Assembly (NCBI GenBank): GCA_024641805.1
Contig: JAHECJ010000027.1
Location: 4,400 to 10,909 of the forward strand
Reading direction: 5' to 3'
Length of the DNA stretch: 6,510 nt
From: Desulfococcus sp.
GTDB taxonomy: Bacteria; Desulfobacterota; Desulfobacteria; Desulfobacterales; Desulfosalsimonadaceae
Part shown: piece by piece, positions 5,466 through 6,510 of the stretch
Layout: every line of letters begins with the position of its first letter
How positions within the stretch are numbered: position 1 is the first letter of the stretch
The notes under the pieces: generated by a model
What the model was told of the DNA's origin: nothing
Seen by the model: the letters and a program-made list of their open reading frames with translations, nothing else
Database searches by the model: none
Translations under genes and position numbers: made by a program

Positions 5466-6510
5466 TGCAATTTTTTCGCCCGAATCGGTGGCAGTGATCG
5501 GTGCATCCGCAACACCCGGAAAAGTCGGACATGATATTTTCGAAAATATCCTCAAAGGCGGTTTTCAGGGAACCCTTTACCCGGTCAACCCCAGCGCCCG
5601 TTCTATTTTAAGTGTCCGATGTTATAAATCGATCATGGAAATTCCGGATCCGGTGGACCTTGCCATGGTCATCCTGCCACCGCGGATCGCGTTAAAAACG
5701 ATTGATGACTGTATTACCAAGGGGGTCAAGGGGATTGTGATTGTATCGGCCGGTTTTAAGGAAGTCGGCGGAGAAGGGGCGAAAATCGAGGATGAAATAG
5801 CCAGCAAATGCCGGGAGGCAGGTATCCGTCTGATCGGGCCCAACTGCCTGGGAGTTATCAATCCGAGTGAGAAAGTCCGGTTAAATGCCAGTTTTTCTGC
5901 AAGAATGCCCAATAAAGGCAACATTTCATTTATTTCCCAGAGCGGCGCTTTGTGCACGGCCGTGCTGGATTTTGCCGCTGACCGGGGATTCGGGTTTTCC
6001 AAATTTGTTTCCATCGGGAACAAGGCGGATGTGGATGAACTGGACCTCCTGCGTTACTATCATAAGGATCCTGAAACCAAAGTCATTATGATATATATGG
6101 AGCAACTGCGCTTCAAACCGACGTTCATCGAAGAGGTCAAGGAAATTACATCCGGTGAGCGTCCAACGCCGGTTTTGGTGATCAAGTCCGGAAAAACAGC
6201 TGCCGGAGCAGCTGCCGCTGCTTCGCATACCGGTTCCCTGGCCGGCTCCGAGGCCGTATATAATGCAATATTTGATCAGGCCGGAATTATCCGGGTGGAT
6301 ACGGTGAACGACCTGTTTGATTATGCGGTGGCATTTTCCTCGCGAAAAATACCGGCCGGAAACCGCGTGGCCATCATCACCAATGCCGGCGGGCCCGGTA
6401 TTATTGCCACGGACATGACCGAAATGTCCGGTCTGCAGCTGGCAAAATTCAGCTCGGACACGGACTGGAATCTCCATCAGTTCCTGCCGCCCACGGCGAA
6501 TTTCAACAAT
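5452..6510 (+). CDS. NDP-forming acyl-CoA synthetase (acetate-CoA ligase, ADP-forming, type), N-terminal part
   Basis: Members interconvert acyl-CoA + ADP + phosphate and free acid + CoA + ATP, passing phosphate through a histidine; in anaerobes they conserve energy from acyl-CoA. The frame stays open for 353 residues to the window's edge, and family members of the fused type reach about 700 with a C-terminal ATP-grasp domain not visible here. Seen are a CoA-binding Rossmann domain (about 8-100: VAVIGAS, 13-19; LYPVNP, 42-47), GPNCLGVINP (129-138), the succinyl-CoA-synthetase-like domain starting ISQSGAL (161-167), IYMEQ (214-218) with the conserved Glu217, the phosphohistidine loop SHTGSLAGS (258-266, His259), and TNAGGPG (310-316). 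The start overlaps rsmI by 14 nt. Which acid is used cannot be told. A separate alpha-subunit gene, or a protein acetyltransferase with an extra GNAT domain, stays possible until the 3' end is seen. Confidence 0.93.
   Translation, partial: MDRLDAIFSPESVAVIGASATPGKVGHDIFENILKGGFQGTLYPVNPSARSILSVRCYKSIMEIPDPVDLAMVILPPRIALKTIDDCITKGVKGIVIVSAGFKEVGGEGAKIEDEIASKCREAGIRLIGPNCLGVINPSEKVRLNASFSARMPNKGNISFISQSGALCTAVLDFAADRGFGFSKFVSIGNKADVDELDLLRYYHKDPETKVIMIYMEQLRFKPTFIEEVKEITSGERPTPVLVIKSGKTAAGAAAAASHTGSLAGSEAVYNAIFDQAGIIRVDTVNDLFDYAVAFSSRKIPAGNRVAIITNAGGPGIIATDMTEMSGLQLAKFSSDTDWNLHQFLPPTANFNN

Noticed and set aside
5926..6477. Long open frame on the minus strand (183 codons)
   Set aside because: It lies wholly antisense to the acyl-CoA synthetase, whose protein motifs are unmistakable; the translation is low-complexity and resembles no family I know.

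Overview
The window is a dense, single-strand run of bacterial housekeeping genes for protein targeting, the ribosome and RNA modification, ending in the start of an acyl-CoA-metabolism gene. All eleven supported genes lie on the + strand. In order they are: the 3' end of ffh, rpsP, a KH-domain gene (khpA type), rimM, trmD, a second SPOUT-type RNA methyltransferase of the Tm1570/Methyltrn_RNA_4 family, rplS, rnhB, yraN, rsmI, and the 5' part of an NDP-forming acyl-CoA synthetase. I see no tRNA or rRNA gene, no mobile element, no CRISPR array and no convincing intrinsic terminator.

Organism: the order ffh-rpsP-khpA-rimM-trmD-rplS is widespread in bacteria. The Tm1570-type methyltransferase between trmD and rplS, the rnhB-yraN-rsmI block behind rplS, and an ADP-forming acyl-CoA synthetase directly after rsmI together suggest a member of the Desulfobacterota (former Deltaproteobacteria, perhaps a Desulfobacterales sulfate reducer). 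Moderate GC fits but does not prove this. The placement is inference from gene order and protein style, not from a search.

Layout: positions 1-2923 form a tight block with gaps of 16, 71, 4 and 14 nt and a 23-nt trmD/methyltransferase overlap, which implies co-transcription and translational coupling. A 76-nt gap with a weak AT-rich hairpin precedes rplS. A 179-nt gap (3357-3535), the largest in the window, separates rplS from rnhB and is the most likely place for a transcript boundary or processing site. From 3536 onward rnhB, yraN, rsmI and the synthetase form a second tight block with a 42-nt gap and then overlaps of 26 and 14 nt.

How the genes work together: Ffh with 4.5S RNA targets nascent membrane proteins. 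bS16 and bL19 are ribosomal proteins, RimM and probably the KH protein support 30S/RNA maturation, TrmD makes m1G37 in tRNA, and RsmI makes 2'-O-methyl-C1402 in 16S rRNA. RNase HII removes RNA from DNA, and YraN is a predicted nuclease-fold protein of unknown role. The least understood member is the second SPOUT methyltransferase. The terminal synthetase belongs to energy and acyl-CoA metabolism and appears only translationally linked to the rest.

I did not find a new biological system. The points most worth a second look are the tandem SPOUT methyltransferases, an Asp-to-Ser change in a signature motif of RsmI, and the two non-coding gaps with hairpins.
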